A stretch of 64,000 nt of DNA, from positions 1-64,000 of IMG/VR virus record IMGVR_UViG_3300028284_000003; one strand, 5' to 3'. Position numbers and translations under genes: made by a program. This DNA comes from a virus. The notes under the pieces were generated by a model, which saw only the letters and a program-made list of their open reading frames with translations, was not told the DNA's origin and did no database searches. This document shows, piece by piece, positions 56,072 through 64,000 of the stretch (positions are counted from its first letter, which is position 1; each line of letters opens with the position of its first letter).

Positions 56072-56157
56072 GTTTATAATTATAAATACTAATATAAACA
56101 AAAAAAGCGACCCGTGAAAATCCAGGGTCGCTTTTTTTTAAAACTTATTAACAATTT
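56072..56157 (-). promoter_or_regulatory. Recurrent intergenic module, copy 10
   Basis: The segment contains ATAAATACTAATATAAAC, GACCCGTGAAAA and AAACTTATTAACAATTT, with the same strong hairpin as copy 2. Confidence 0.6.
56100..56138. terminator. Bidirectional hairpin terminator in module copy 10
   Basis: AAAAAAAGCGACCC pairs with GGGTCGCTTTTTTT around an 11-nt loop, with A/T runs on both sides. It lies between the AlaRS-like gene and the 55597-56070 gene. Confidence 0.75.
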
Positions 56158-56228
56158 AACCATACCAGTATAATAGATAAAGTGCAATAGATGCTGCTAT
56201 TAAATATGCAGCCCATGTTAGTGTGTAT

Positions 56229-57080
56229 TTATAAACCTAGTTCGTTCATTTCATCAATATCGATACCATGTGTATCAAACCACCAGTCTTTGTCTTTATC
56301 TTGGTGCTTTTCCTTAAGTCTAAGATACCTAAGTTTTGTTTTTTCTTGTCTTTCAACTTCTCTCTTAAAAAATGGATGATCCATATAACCATTATTATTG
56401 TATAAGATTCTAAGAAGTTTACGAAGTACATATCCTTGTTTCTGTGGACCTGGCTTATAACCAGAATCTGCTATCTTTAAAATAGTCTCTTCAAGTGTCT
56501 CGTTTGCACTCTTTACCTCAGTACCATTAACTATAGCCTCAAGTCTTTCAAGTCCAAACCCGACATCTATAAATTCATCTGACGTATTTACTATATTACC
56601 TATTTCTATTCCTTTATAGTAAAACTCTGTACAATAACCTCCCATTTCTCCATCGGTCCAAATACATTCGTCGTCTAATTTTAATGGAGTTTTATAAATA
56701 TCATACATCCATTTCCAATTATCAAACTTATCAGAATGAATTGTTGCACAGTCTACTTGGATTTTAAGTTCTTCTTGTACAAATTCCATCCAAAATTCAA
56801 CGGCTTGGTTAACTGTCATTTCTCCAAAACTAAAAAGACCTAACATGTTAAAGTATAAAAGATGGCTTCCATCTCCTATCTCGTCAATGTCCTGTAGTCT
56901 TAAACAGGATTGAACATTTGCAACTGTAGTATTATCTGGATTTTTAAAACGATCTTTAAACTGCTGCATGCCAGCAGGACAGAAAAGCGTTGTATCATCA
57001 TAGGGTCTTACATGATTATCCATTTGAAAAGCAATTCCTTTCTTTTCACAATATGTAATGTATTTTTGTAAAACGTTCAT
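56229..57080 (-). CDS. Alanyl-tRNA-synthetase-like protein, catalytic-domain only
   Basis: The 283-residue protein aligns with the class II catalytic domain of AlaRS: LFCPAGMQQFKDRF (the NAGM motif 1 region), SCLRLQDIDEIGDGSH, YFNMLGLFSFGEM (motif 2, FxMLGxFSFG), then EMGGYCTEFYYKG and DVGFGLERLEAIVNG (motif 3, GxGLER). It lacks the tRNA-binding, editing and C-Ala domains of a full AlaRS (about 870 residues). A tRNA-Ala(UGC) is encoded 12 kb away. It may charge that tRNA, or make alanyl-adenylate for another acceptor. Confidence 0.82.
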   Translation of the reverse strand: MNVLQKYITYCEKKGIAFQMDNHVRPYDDTTLFCPAGMQQFKDRFKNPDNTTVANVQSCLRLQDIDEIGDGSHLLYFNMLGLFSFGEMTVNQAVEFWMEFVQEELKIQVDCATIHSDKFDNWKWMYDIYKTPLKLDDECIWTDGEMGGYCTEFYYKGIEIGNIVNTSDEFIDVGFGLERLEAIVNGTEVKSANETLEETILKIADSGYKPGPQKQGYVLRKLLRILYNNNGYMDHPFFKREVERQEKTKLRYLRLKEKHQDKDKDWWFDTHGIDIDEMNELGL

Positions 57081-57218
57081 CTATCTTCCTCCTCTACTAT
57101 AAGGCTTTTTATATTTTTTTGAATTTTTATTTTTTGAACTTGACTTAGCATGAACTCCTTTTCTTTTAATTTTTAGGCCATCCATGTTTCCATTTCCTTG
57201 TACTTTTACTCTTGACAT
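57081..57218 (-). CDS. Small basic protein, phage-conserved
   Basis: A 45-residue ORF contains KIKRKGVHAKSSSKNKNSKK and ends YKKPYSRGGR. Similar very basic peptides with KRKGVHAK are common in phages of Bacteroidetes. It may bind nucleic acid. The stop lies directly beside the start of the AlaRS-like gene. Confidence 0.55.
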   Translation of the reverse strand: MSRVKVQGNGNMDGLKIKRKGVHAKSSSKNKNSKKYKKPYSRGGR

Positions 57219-57236
57219 TTTATTTAATTTAAATAT

Positions 57237-57461
57237 TTAACTTATTTGAGTTGCTGAAATACTTGACTTTTTAATATGTTCATTTAGTGCCTTACCTTGT
57301 GAATCAGCCAATGAAAACTTTTCATAAGTTTCTTGATTTACTGATTGATACATATAAGTAATTCCTGAATGAAAAGTTACAAGTAGTATTTCATCTTTAA
57401 AATTATATTGAGAAAGTTGAACCGTGCTTGATTCATAATATATTGTTTCTGTTAATTTCAT
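57237..57461 (-). CDS. KTSC-domain protein
   Basis: The 74-residue protein matches the KTSC domain: SSTVQLSQYNFKDEILLVTF, HSGITYMYQSV, and FSLADSQGKALNEHI near the end. The domain occurs alone in many phages and near lysyl-tRNA synthetases; the role is unknown. Confidence 0.7.
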   Translation of the reverse strand: MKLTETIYYESSTVQLSQYNFKDEILLVTFHSGITYMYQSVNQETYEKFSLADSQGKALNEHIKKSSISATQIS

Positions 57462-57490
57462 GTATATTATATATGAAACTATGTGTTTGT

Positions 57491-60400
57491 TTAAATAGAC
57501 ACTCCTACTGTTTGAACTTGAACATCTCCTGATGTTAAAATATTTTGAAGTCTTTTTATTTCTGCAATAAGCAGCTGTTGATCCATAACGTTTATTGAGT
57601 TATTTGAAGTAGAACTTGCAGTTCCTTCAGAACCTGAACTTCCACCACCAAATAGTGCAGCTGCTCCAGATTTAATAGTATTCATTGCTCCATCTATAAA
57701 TGATTGATTTCCTTCTCTTGCTTCTTCGACTGTTCCACCAAAGTCTGCGATCATTAATGCAAGTTTCTCGACTGCTTTAATTAAATCATCACCAAGAGCT
57801 TCAATTGCATCTTCTCCTCCTTGTTCAGAAAGATATGCAAGTGCCTTAAACATATTTGAAGTTTCTACAATTGCTTCAATATCTAAATTATTTGTAGTTT
57901 CTCCAATCATTTGATAAGACTTAGCAACATGTCTTAAATCATCTTTAATATCACTTAAATCAAGATCTTCAAGATCTTCTATAAAGTTTAACATACTTGG
58001 GAAACCTTCAACATTTACTTGCCCTAGAGTTTGCATACTCTTTGAAATATCTTTAATTGCTTGTCCAACAATTACATGATTTCCAAATTTACCAGATTCT
58101 GCAATAAGATCTTCTGCATCGTCTAAATCTAAATCATCCATTCTTACAATAGCACTGCTTATTATTTTAAAAGCCATTGAAGTCTGTGTAAGAGTTGTTG
58201 GTATTTTTGATACCTTTTCAATAAACATAGACACGTTATTCAAAGATTCTGTCTCTTTACCCATTGCTATCATAGTGTCTATTCCTTGTTTTCCAAAACG
58301 AAACGCGTTGAAAAAACTTCTAATTCCTCCTGATACTGTGTAAACTGCATTACCGTCTACCTTTGAAAGTTCTTGTAAACTTTTTGCAAATTCTAATAAA
58401 AATTCGTTTATTTTTTTAGGAGCATCTGGTGCACTCTTATTAAATTCTGCCATTGCTTTAACTATGTTACCAAGAATTGGTGGCATTTGTTCAGCTATTG
58501 AAAGTCCCCTAGACGCGTCACCTTTTTCTTTCCAATCTTTATAAGTCTTTCCTATTGCTGCAAATCCTTCAACTAATGTAGCAACTAGTTTCATTATATT
58601 ACTTCCTACCTTTTTTAACATATTACCTTGGGTTAAATCTATTATCTTTGTAACCTTTTGAGGATTATTTGGATCCCCGTAAACGTTAAATTTAAGAGAT
58701 GCCATATCTCTCATTCCATTTGCAATTCCTCCAATTGCTCCTCCTAGTCCTTGTACCATTGAAATACCAGCTGCAACTGGATCTTTTTTGCCAGCACTCT
58801 TTATCATCTGCCATAAACTCTGCTCACCTTTATCGTATTTTTTACCAATATTTCCAAAAGCTCCACTTAATGATTCTACCATCATGGCTACGTTTGTATT
58901 AATCGCAGACATGGCAGCTCCATCTAGTGTAATAATTTCTTTTATACTTCCATCTGGATTATATGTTGGGAATTGTAGTTTCGCCATTTTTGACATTCCA
59001 AATGCAATGCTACTAAGAGCATTACCCATTCCCATTACACTCTGAATTCCTTGATAAACAAGTCCTCCACCTAACCCAAATAAACCAGCTCCTCCATATT
59101 CTTTACCTATTCTTGCAAATACATCTGCAAGGGTATTAATAATATTTTCCATTTGAATTGGGAATGTTTCATAATTTATGTCTAGTCCTTGGAATTTTTC
59201 AATTCCTTTACCTATAGTGACCATCGCAGCTCCTGCGACTAGCATTGCGCTTGAACCAACTAATATTGAGGCTGCTCTAATTGGATCCCACATAAACGAG
59301 TACCCGACTGCTGATAATAATTTTTCTAAATTAGAAACACTTCCTCCTAACAATCCTGTATCTCCACTAGGTGCTAACATGTTTTTCCAACCAGTTCCTT
59401 GAAATACCTTGCTCATTACCATTAAACCTGCTCCTATTACTACCAATGCTGTACCTGCAACTAGCATAGATGCTGCACCTGCTAATATTAATGGAGCAAC
59501 TGCACCTGCAGCTGCCATTGCTAAACCTAAGCCGACAATAGTTATACCAACCTGGGCTAAAAATTCCCATGGACTATCAAGTCCTTTTATTGCATCTGCG
59601 AATATTTTAATACCTAACGCTATTCCAATTAGTGCTAAGGCAGAAAATCCCATTACTAATGCACCTATATAAACATTACCAGCAAATTTACCAATAAGTG
59701 CAAATGCAAGACCTACGCCTATTACTGTCAACCCAACTAATCCAATTGTCATTAGAGTCTTCTCATCTGGTGGTAATAATACTGCAAACAGGGCCAATGA
59801 AACCCCTAGTGATAATATTGCTAGTCCTGTAAATACTAAAGCAGTTGACGCCTTTTCCATGGTCTTTGTAACTCCCATTTTTTCAAGAGCCATAAATGTG
59901 AGTCCAATAAGTGTTATAACTATTCCTGCTAATACTGCACCTACTATTGCAAATGGATAAACTAATGCTGAAAGTGCAAGTTTTATACCAAATTGTAAAA
60001 TGCTATTTCCAATATCACCTAATGCCTTTAAAGTATCTTGAGTCTCTTTATTCATTAATGGCTTAGATGCCCAAGCTAACGCCTTTGTTATTACAAATAT
60101 ACTGAGCGCAAAAAGAGGAGCCGCTATTACCCCTACTAATAATAGAGGAGTTGCTAGTAATAAATATCCTGCAAATTCAAGTATTGCCTTTCCAAGACCT
60201 TTAATAGCAACTAGGCCTGTGCCTATTGCTTCCATTTTTTCTTTAGCCTCTTCTCCGCTGGTAGACATTTTATCAATAACCTCAGCTATTGCACCGAATC
60301 CCTTTGCTATCGATGTTAGACCCTTTTCACCAAGTAGTCTCCAAGCCAAAGCTTCTTTCATAGTAAGTCCACCAAAAAGAGATACTCTTTCTACTTTAGA

Positions 60401-60541
60401 TTCTCTAGCATTTAATTGATTGATATTTTCTGCAATATCTTCAAGTAAATTGTACATTGGACCACCTGGATTTACAGAATCTGCAATTTCCCTCTGTGCC
60501 TCATAGCTTAATTTTTCAAATGGAGATTTAAACGCGCTCAA
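57491..60541 (-). CDS. Tail tape-measure protein candidate
   Basis: The 1016-residue protein is the longest of the window and has a long hydrophobic centre (about 110-420) with many repeated Gly/Ala-rich segments, helical elsewhere. It lies immediately after the tube and chaperone-type genes, the usual place of the tape measure. The start codon is TTG at 60541: no ATG fits before the GATATATAA box at 60563-60571. By phage rule its length sets the tail length, at roughly 0.15 nm per residue (about 150 nm). Confidence 0.75.
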   Translation of the reverse strand: MSAFKSPFEKLSYEAQREIADSVNPGGPMYNLLEDIAENINQLNARESKVERVSLFGGLTMKEALAWRLLGEKGLTSIAKGFGAIAEVIDKMSTSGEEAKEKMEAIGTGLVAIKGLGKAILEFAGYLLLATPLLLVGVIAAPLFALSIFVITKALAWASKPLMNKETQDTLKALGDIGNSILQFGIKLALSALVYPFAIVGAVLAGIVITLIGLTFMALEKMGVTKTMEKASTALVFTGLAILSLGVSLALFAVLLPPDEKTLMTIGLVGLTVIGVGLAFALIGKFAGNVYIGALVMGFSALALIGIALGIKIFADAIKGLDSPWEFLAQVGITIVGLGLAMAAAGAVAPLILAGAASMLVAGTALVVIGAGLMVMSKVFQGTGWKNMLAPSGDTGLLGGSVSNLEKLLSAVGYSFMWDPIRAASILVGSSAMLVAGAAMVTIGKGIEKFQGLDINYETFPIQMENIINTLADVFARIGKEYGGAGLFGLGGGLVYQGIQSVMGMGNALSSIAFGMSKMAKLQFPTYNPDGSIKEIITLDGAAMSAINTNVAMMVESLSGAFGNIGKKYDKGEQSLWQMIKSAGKKDPVAAGISMVQGLGGAIGGIANGMRDMASLKFNVYGDPNNPQKVTKIIDLTQGNMLKKVGSNIMKLVATLVEGFAAIGKTYKDWKEKGDASRGLSIAEQMPPILGNIVKAMAEFNKSAPDAPKKINEFLLEFAKSLQELSKVDGNAVYTVSGGIRSFFNAFRFGKQGIDTMIAMGKETESLNNVSMFIEKVSKIPTTLTQTSMAFKIISSAIVRMDDLDLDDAEDLIAESGKFGNHVIVGQAIKDISKSMQTLGQVNVEGFPSMLNFIEDLEDLDLSDIKDDLRHVAKSYQMIGETTNNLDIEAIVETSNMFKALAYLSEQGGEDAIEALGDDLIKAVEKLALMIADFGGTVEEAREGNQSFIDGAMNTIKSGAAALFGGGSSGSEGTASSTSNNSINVMDQQLLIAEIKRLQNILTSGDVQVQTVGVSI

Positions 60542-60562
60542 ATGTTTAACACTGTTTTTTCT

Positions 60563-60571
60563 TTATATATC
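60563..60571 (-). promoter_or_regulatory. Late-promoter-like box GATATATAA (tape measure)
   Basis: TTATATATC on the plus strand, 22-30 nt before the TTG start at 60541. Confidence 0.5.
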
Positions 60572-60901
60572 TTAGATTTTTGGCATTTTAACGCTTGGCA
60601 TCTTAGGAGATTTATATTGGCTCATATTTGGCATCTGTTTCTTATAATCACTATATTTCTCTTGCATTTGCTCATTCTGTTCTCCTTCTTTCTTCTGTTG
60701 ATTCTTTAAATGATCTGAAAGATTTTTAACATAATAGAAATACTCATAATAATCGAGATTATCTATTTCACTAGGCTGGAGATGTAAATGAAACCCCAGA
60801 TAGAATTTAGTCTTAAAGAAGTTCTCCAGCGAGATCTGAAATAATGAAAAGACTTTTGATTCCACCTGGGAACTGAAGAGGGACACTAACGTCTTCTCCA
60901 T
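60572..60901 (-). CDS. Frameshift extension of the tail-chaperone-type protein
   Basis: The frame overlaps the end of the 332-residue gene by 89 nt in the +1 register and runs on for 80 more residues, with YLGFHLHLQPSEIDNLDYYEYFYYV and a basic, Met/Gln-rich tail. Its own ATG is at 60901, but the part encoded inside the overlap has no sign of a domain. It is best read as the T part of a G/GT-type tail chaperone pair, made by +1 slippage at CTT-TAA (60818-60813). Alternatively it is a separate small gene. Confidence 0.6.
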   Translation of the reverse strand: MEKTLVSLFSSQVESKVFSLFQISLENFFKTKFYLGFHLHLQPSEIDNLDYYEYFYYVKNLSDHLKNQQKKEGEQNEQMQEKYSDYKKQMPNMSQYKSPKMPSVKMPKI

Positions 60902-61811
60902 CTACGTCTACTAACATTTCAGGCTCTGCGCCTATTTTCATTTTTTCTGCAAGTCTATAAGTCACCATATATTTCTTTTCATTCCATCCTTGGAATGCAA
61001 CCTCAGAATTAAATATTTCTGTTTGATTAAATCCTCTCCAATCAAGTTGAATGTATGGTAAGATTTGAATAAATGCTTGATCCCATCTTTTCTTCTTATC
61101 GTTTTGCTCTTTAATGTATTTTGTAACTTCTTCCATTACACCAATACAAGGTGGCTTCATTAAGATTTCACCTGAACTTTTAGTTTGAATTCTAAAACAT
61201 CTTGCAACAGCATCATAATACTTTTCAATTTCTGCTGGAATTTCAGTAGTAACAAAGTTTTTTGTGGCTAATTCAACATCTTTAGTTGTTCCATAACTAT
61301 TTTCAGCCTTTAACATTAATTTATTTTCAGCTTCCGGAAAAGTTAAATCTCTAATTTGTAAAAGAATTGCAATTCTATCTTCTTCTAAAAGATCTTTATA
61401 AGAAAGTTTCTTATTAGGAGATTCAATTCTCATACATGATTTAACAATACTATTTAATTTTTCTTCGATATCTAAAAGACTGTTTTCATTCATTGTTGAA
61501 AAATGTCTGATTTCAGTAACTTTTGCAGATCTAATAGAAATTTTAGTATCTTGTGGATAAAAACGTCCTCTAGAAAAAAGAGTTTCCATATCAACCGAGT
61601 GATAGCCTAAAACAAAATCAGACTTATCTGCCTTTTGAGTAGCATATCTTTCCATATTTACAGAACCTAAACCTTCTTTGTTAATTTTTTCTTCTATTGG
61701 ATCAACTGTTTCCATAGTTTCATTATTAGTAGCATCTGTATTTTCAAATGCTCCACCTTCTTGTTCTTTATCGTTTAAGAACTTTTCAAAATCTTTGTTG
61801 TCTTCACTCAT
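60813..61811 (-). CDS. T4 baseplate/tail-chaperone-type protein
   Basis: The 332-residue protein has an acidic N-terminus and a core with RFYPQDTKISIRSAKVTEIRH and RIAILLQIRDLTFPEAENKL. This matches the family of T4 gp26-type baseplate hub proteins (T4_baseplate), which stand before the tape measure in many T4-like phages. It ends GELL-stop at CTT-TAA, where a +1 shift would lead into the next frame. It is likely to chaperone tape measure and tail assembly. Confidence 0.7.
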   Translation of the reverse strand: MSEDNKDFEKFLNDKEQEGGAFENTDATNNETMETVDPIEEKINKEGLGSVNMERYATQKADKSDFVLGYHSVDMETLFSRGRFYPQDTKISIRSAKVTEIRHFSTMNENSLLDIEEKLNSIVKSCMRIESPNKKLSYKDLLEEDRIAILLQIRDLTFPEAENKLMLKAENSYGTTKDVELATKNFVTTEIPAEIEKYYDAVARCFRIQTKSSGEILMKPPCIGVMEEVTKYIKEQNDKKKRWDQAFIQILPYIQLDWRGFNQTEIFNSEVAFQGWNEKKYMVTYRLAEKMKIGAEPEMLVDVDGEDVSVPLQFPGGIKSLFIISDLAGELL

Positions 61812-61844
61812 ATCGATGTGTTTATTAAATTATATACTTTAATT

Positions 61845-62042
61845 TTATTTTGTTTCAGAATTATTTTTTTTAATTTCATTTTGTATTAATTCTCTCACAA
61901 ACGCACTAACAGATTTAGGCCTTTGTTTTTCGGCCATGGCCTTACTTAATATAATATGATTAAGTTCTTCAAACTCTGGTTCAGTTAAAAGTACTTGAAT
62001 TTTTTTAATTAATTTATTTACTATGTAGTCTTCCTTTGACAT
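61845..62042 (-). CDS. Small ribbon-helix-helix-like protein
   Basis: The 65-residue protein has VLLTEPEFEELNHI and SVSAFVRELIQNEIK, the strand and helix pair of RHH DNA-binding proteins. Its place between tube and chaperone genes is odd for a repressor; it could be a small tail protein instead. Confidence 0.5.
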   Translation of the reverse strand: MSKEDYIVNKLIKKIQVLLTEPEFEELNHIILSKAMAEKQRPKSVSAFVRELIQNEIKKNNSETK

Positions 62043-62073
62043 ATTATTATAATATTATAATCTTTTTTCTAGA

Positions 62074-62105
62074 TAAAAAATAGAGAAGACTTAAATCCTC
62101 TCTAT
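62074..62105 (-). terminator. Rho-independent terminator after the tail tube gene
   Basis: ATAGAGAGGA pairs with TCTTCTCTAT on the minus strand through two G-U pairs and is followed by a T run. It lies just after the tube stop. Confidence 0.7.
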
Positions 62106-62120
62106 ATTTTAATCTGTTTT

Positions 62121-62675
62121 TTAAACTAGTTCTTCTGCGAATGTGTCACATCTCCATACAACATCCATTGTTTGAGGTTCTCCATTTGCATAATCAAAAT
62201 CAGTACCTGGATTAACTGCAGAACTGATAAAGCAATCTTGTAGAGTTACTTTTCTGTAAATGTCACCTGCTCTGTTAAATTGAACTATAACAATTTGACC
62301 TACATAATCTTTTTTAAGACCTGTTTCTCCAGTTTCTGGATTATATTGAAGTCTATGCCAATCTCTTAACGTTTTATATACATACATTTGATTTGCATCA
62401 TTTAAGTTTAATGAAAATTGAACTGTAACGTCAATAAATGAATCAGCTGGAATACCTGCAAAGGATCTTGATGACCATTTAAATTTTTGAGCAACAGGAT
62501 CTCCTGCTTTATTAAGTTCTAAACCAGTAACTGTATTAACGTGTTGAATTAATAATTCTTGACCGCCAACACCTGCTGGTGGAAGAATAGTTATTTCAAA
62601 CATGTTCATTAATACTGGTTCAAAGTTCTTACCTTTCTTACTAGTTTGATCGTTTGAATAATGTGGTAATGCCAT
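62121..62675 (-). CDS. Tail tube protein (T4 gp19-like)
   Basis: The 184-residue protein has the tube fold: FEPVLMNMFEITILPP, GLELNKAGDPVAQKFKW, and ADSFIDVTVQF, with a C-terminal CDTFAEELV. It lies directly after the sheath gene, as in T4 (gp18, gp19). It builds the inner tube through which DNA passes. Confidence 0.85.
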   Translation of the reverse strand: MALPHYSNDQTSKKGKNFEPVLMNMFEITILPPAGVGGQELLIQHVNTVTGLELNKAGDPVAQKFKWSSRSFAGIPADSFIDVTVQFSLNLNDANQMYVYKTLRDWHRLQYNPETGETGLKKDYVGQIVIVQFNRAGDIYRKVTLQDCFISSAVNPGTDFDYANGEPQTMDVVWRCDTFAEELV

Positions 62676-62697
62676 TTTGTTTTTCTTTTATTTTTAA

Positions 62698-62706
62698 TTA
62701 TATATC
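62698..62706 (-). promoter_or_regulatory. Late-promoter-like box GATATATAA (tail tube)
   Basis: TTATATATC on the plus strand, 23-31 nt before the tube ATG at 62675. Confidence 0.5.
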
Positions 62707-62725
62707 TTTAAAATTTCTATAAAAC

Positions 62726-62751
62726 TAAGAGGGTATGTTTCAACCCTCTTA
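62726..62751 (-). terminator. Rho-independent terminator after the sheath gene
   Basis: TAAGAGGGT pairs with ACCCTCTTA around an 8-nt loop. On the minus strand it is followed by a short T run. It separates the sheath transcript from the tube gene, which has its own box. Confidence 0.75.
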
Positions 62752-62764
62752 ATAAAATTTATTT

Positions 62765-64000
62765 TTAGAAGTTACCTGATGCGATTTCTCCAGTATTTAA
62801 GACTGTTGTTCTATGAACTATAATCTCTAAACCTTTAACTGGTTCAACAAATGTATCTAAGATACCGATATTATTATCGATAACTTCATTAGTATTGTTT
62901 GTTTGATCCATTACGTTTTTAAAAGCATATACCCCTTGATCAGAAAGAACTCCTTCCATAAATGAATCGGCTAAAGTTTTTATTTCTAATCTCGTCTGTG
63001 CTGTGTTAAATTCAAAAACATAACCTTTAAGAATATCTGCAATTCCGTTTTCTATAAAAATTAATACTTCTCTTACGTGAGCAGAACTTAAAGCTGATTT
63101 TACAGACTGCTGTGCAGTTTTATTACCTTTAATTACAAGACCAACTCCTCTTTCGAATACGATTGGGTTATAACCAAATGGTTCTAAGTTATCTCTATCT
63201 GATTTATCAAATGGATATTCAGCTCCAATTACATTAGTACCTGCAATAACTCCTCTTCTTGGACCTGCAACGATTGACCATGGTAATGAATCTGTAAATT
63301 TATCAATATAGTTATTTGATACATAAGCAGCTGGTGGAACAACTGTTATTTTTCCATTTTCTCTAACATTTAAACCAGGACCATAGTAGAATCCGTAGCT
63401 TGCACCGTCATTAATTGAAGGTAAAGAATATGTAGCTGTTGGATTTTGTGATAAATCACCTCCGTCTTTTACAAATCTTGTTTCAAAACTTTTAGTAGAT
63501 GCATCTTTAAAAGATGGATCTGTAGATTTTTTAAATTCTTCAACTGTTGGTGCATTTAAGATACAAGAAACATTTTGTCTCTCTTTTGCAATTTGAGTAA
63601 GTTCAACTTTGTTTAAAATACCAGCTTCATATGATCCAAAAGAATCTACGATATATCTTAAATCAATAACATCTCTATCAACTAATGCAGCTTTAACACC
63701 TCCGCTTGAGAATGCAGTTAAACAACCTAGAATTGTTTGATCCGCAATTGCTGCTTTAGGAAGATTAAACATTTTATATTCCGTTGCAACGCTTTCAAAT
63801 GATTTAACAGCAAGATCAGTAGCTGGATCAAATGCAGCATCAACTGGCTGTGAACAACTCACAGTATAAGTAGTTGGTGCAATACCTGATTGAGAAATTC
63901 TTGTTACTCTAGCTAAAGTATCAGTAGCAGCTGCTGGCATATAATCACCTACAGATAATGCTAATTCGTCATCATTTGCTGATGTAAATGTAAATGATGA
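62765..64000 (-). CDS. Tail sheath protein, 5' truncated
   Basis: The frame is open to the window end, and the ATG at 63940 is internal: 20 more codons (ending GDY before it) lie upstream. The visible 411 residues include the sheath C-terminal core: LPWSIVAGPRRGVIAGTNVIG, NPIVFERGVGLVIKGNKTAQ, and ALSSAHVREVLIFIENGI, followed by a C-terminal arm. It forms the contractile tail sheath and shows that the phage is a myovirus. Confidence 0.9.
   Translation of the reverse strand, partial: SSFTFTSANDDELALSVGDYMPAAATDTLARVTRISQSGIAPTTYTVSCSQPVDAAFDPATDLAVKSFESVATEYKMFNLPKAAIADQTILGCLTAFSSGGVKAALVDRDVIDLRYIVDSFGSYEAGILNKVELTQIAKERQNVSCILNAPTVEEFKKSTDPSFKDASTKSFETRFVKDGGDLSQNPTATYSLPSINDGASYGFYYGPGLNVRENGKITVVPPAAYVSNNYIDKFTDSLPWSIVAGPRRGVIAGTNVIGAEYPFDKSDRDNLEPFGYNPIVFERGVGLVIKGNKTAQQSVKSALSSAHVREVLIFIENGIADILKGYVFEFNTAQTRLEIKTLADSFMEGVLSDQGVYAFKNVMDQTNNTNEVIDNNIGILDTFVEPVKGLEIIVHRTTVLNTGEIASGNF

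Noticed and set aside
56157-56228. A small hydrophobic frame (WAAYLIAASIALYLLYWY) between the AlaRS-like gene and module copy 10
   Set aside because: There is no ATG, GTG or TTG start in frame after the previous stop; it may be a lost small membrane protein but cannot be supported as a gene.

Overview
The window is a 64-kb piece of a large, AT-rich (roughly 30% G+C) tailed-phage genome. It looks like a T4-like contractile-tailed myovirus of a marine Bacteroidetes/Flavobacteriia host. The virion genes are phage-specific: tail sheath, tail tube, a chaperone or baseplate-type protein, a tape measure, collagen-like fibres and an endolysin. Host affinity is inferred from the Bacteroidetes flavour of many small genes (histone H1-like protein, bL36 of the cysteine-less type, zinc-finger/Toprim-like replication protein), lipobox-type lipoproteins, a GH16 glycanase and the lack of clear Shine-Dalgarno sequences. 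Almost every gene is on the minus strand and packed with 1-14 nt overlaps. Only the truncated gene at the left edge is on the plus strand.

Reading left to right: 1-3.5 kb holds a partial zinc-finger/Toprim-like protein, a methyltransferase-like membrane protein, a hidden ribosomal protein bL36 gene, two small head-targeted-looking proteins and a glutamine amidotransferase. 4.6-6.2 kb is a full-length ATP-type phosphoenolpyruvate carboxykinase. 6.3-13.6 kb is a fibre-modification island. It contains a collagen-like fibre, a fused GT25 glycosyltransferase/procollagen-lysyl-hydroxylase-like oxygenase, two glycosyltransferase-like proteins, two sulfotransferases, a nucleotidyltransferase and an APS kinase fused to membrane and HAD domains. 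14-20 kb carries small membrane and zinc-ribbon proteins, seven tRNAs, a zincin and a NEIL-like DNA glycosylase. 20-36 kb holds a long series of proteins that begin with a T4 capsid-targeting-like peptide (MK-x-L-x-x-F-x-x-F-I-x-E), a second large collagen-like fibre, an ADP-ribosyltransferase-like protein, a multi-module polyprotein, a GNAT protein and a CCA-adding enzyme.

36-45 kb contains a HAD phosphatase, a mini MscS-like protein, a secreted nuclease, an amidase endolysin beside a multi-pass membrane protein, a PD-(D/E)XK nuclease, tRNA-Thr and tRNA-Ala, TagD-like and GalE sugar-nucleotide enzymes and a sigma factor. 45-57 kb contains a degenerate calcineurin-like protein, guanylate kinase, GH16, SET, thioesterase, SLT-like lysozyme, ATP-dependent DNA ligase, PNKP-type 3' phosphatase and an alanyl-tRNA-synthetase-like protein. 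57.5-64 kb is the tail module: tape measure, a probable +1-frameshifted chaperone pair, tube, and a truncated sheath.

Two recurrent regulatory signals stand out. GATATATAA (read on the minus strand) lies 7-30 nt upstream of many mostly structural genes and looks like a late-promoter box. A roughly 80-nt module with ATATTAGTATTATAA, GTGAAAA and GTTAATAAC elements occurs ten times, mostly in front of nucleic-acid and small early-type genes. The phage sigma factor gene itself sits behind one of these modules. Together the genes describe a phage that carries its own translation accessories (tRNAs, CCA enzyme, bL36, AlaRS-like protein), probably packages a large protein cargo with its DNA, and appears to hydroxylate, glycosylate and perhaps sulfate its own fibres or the host surface.
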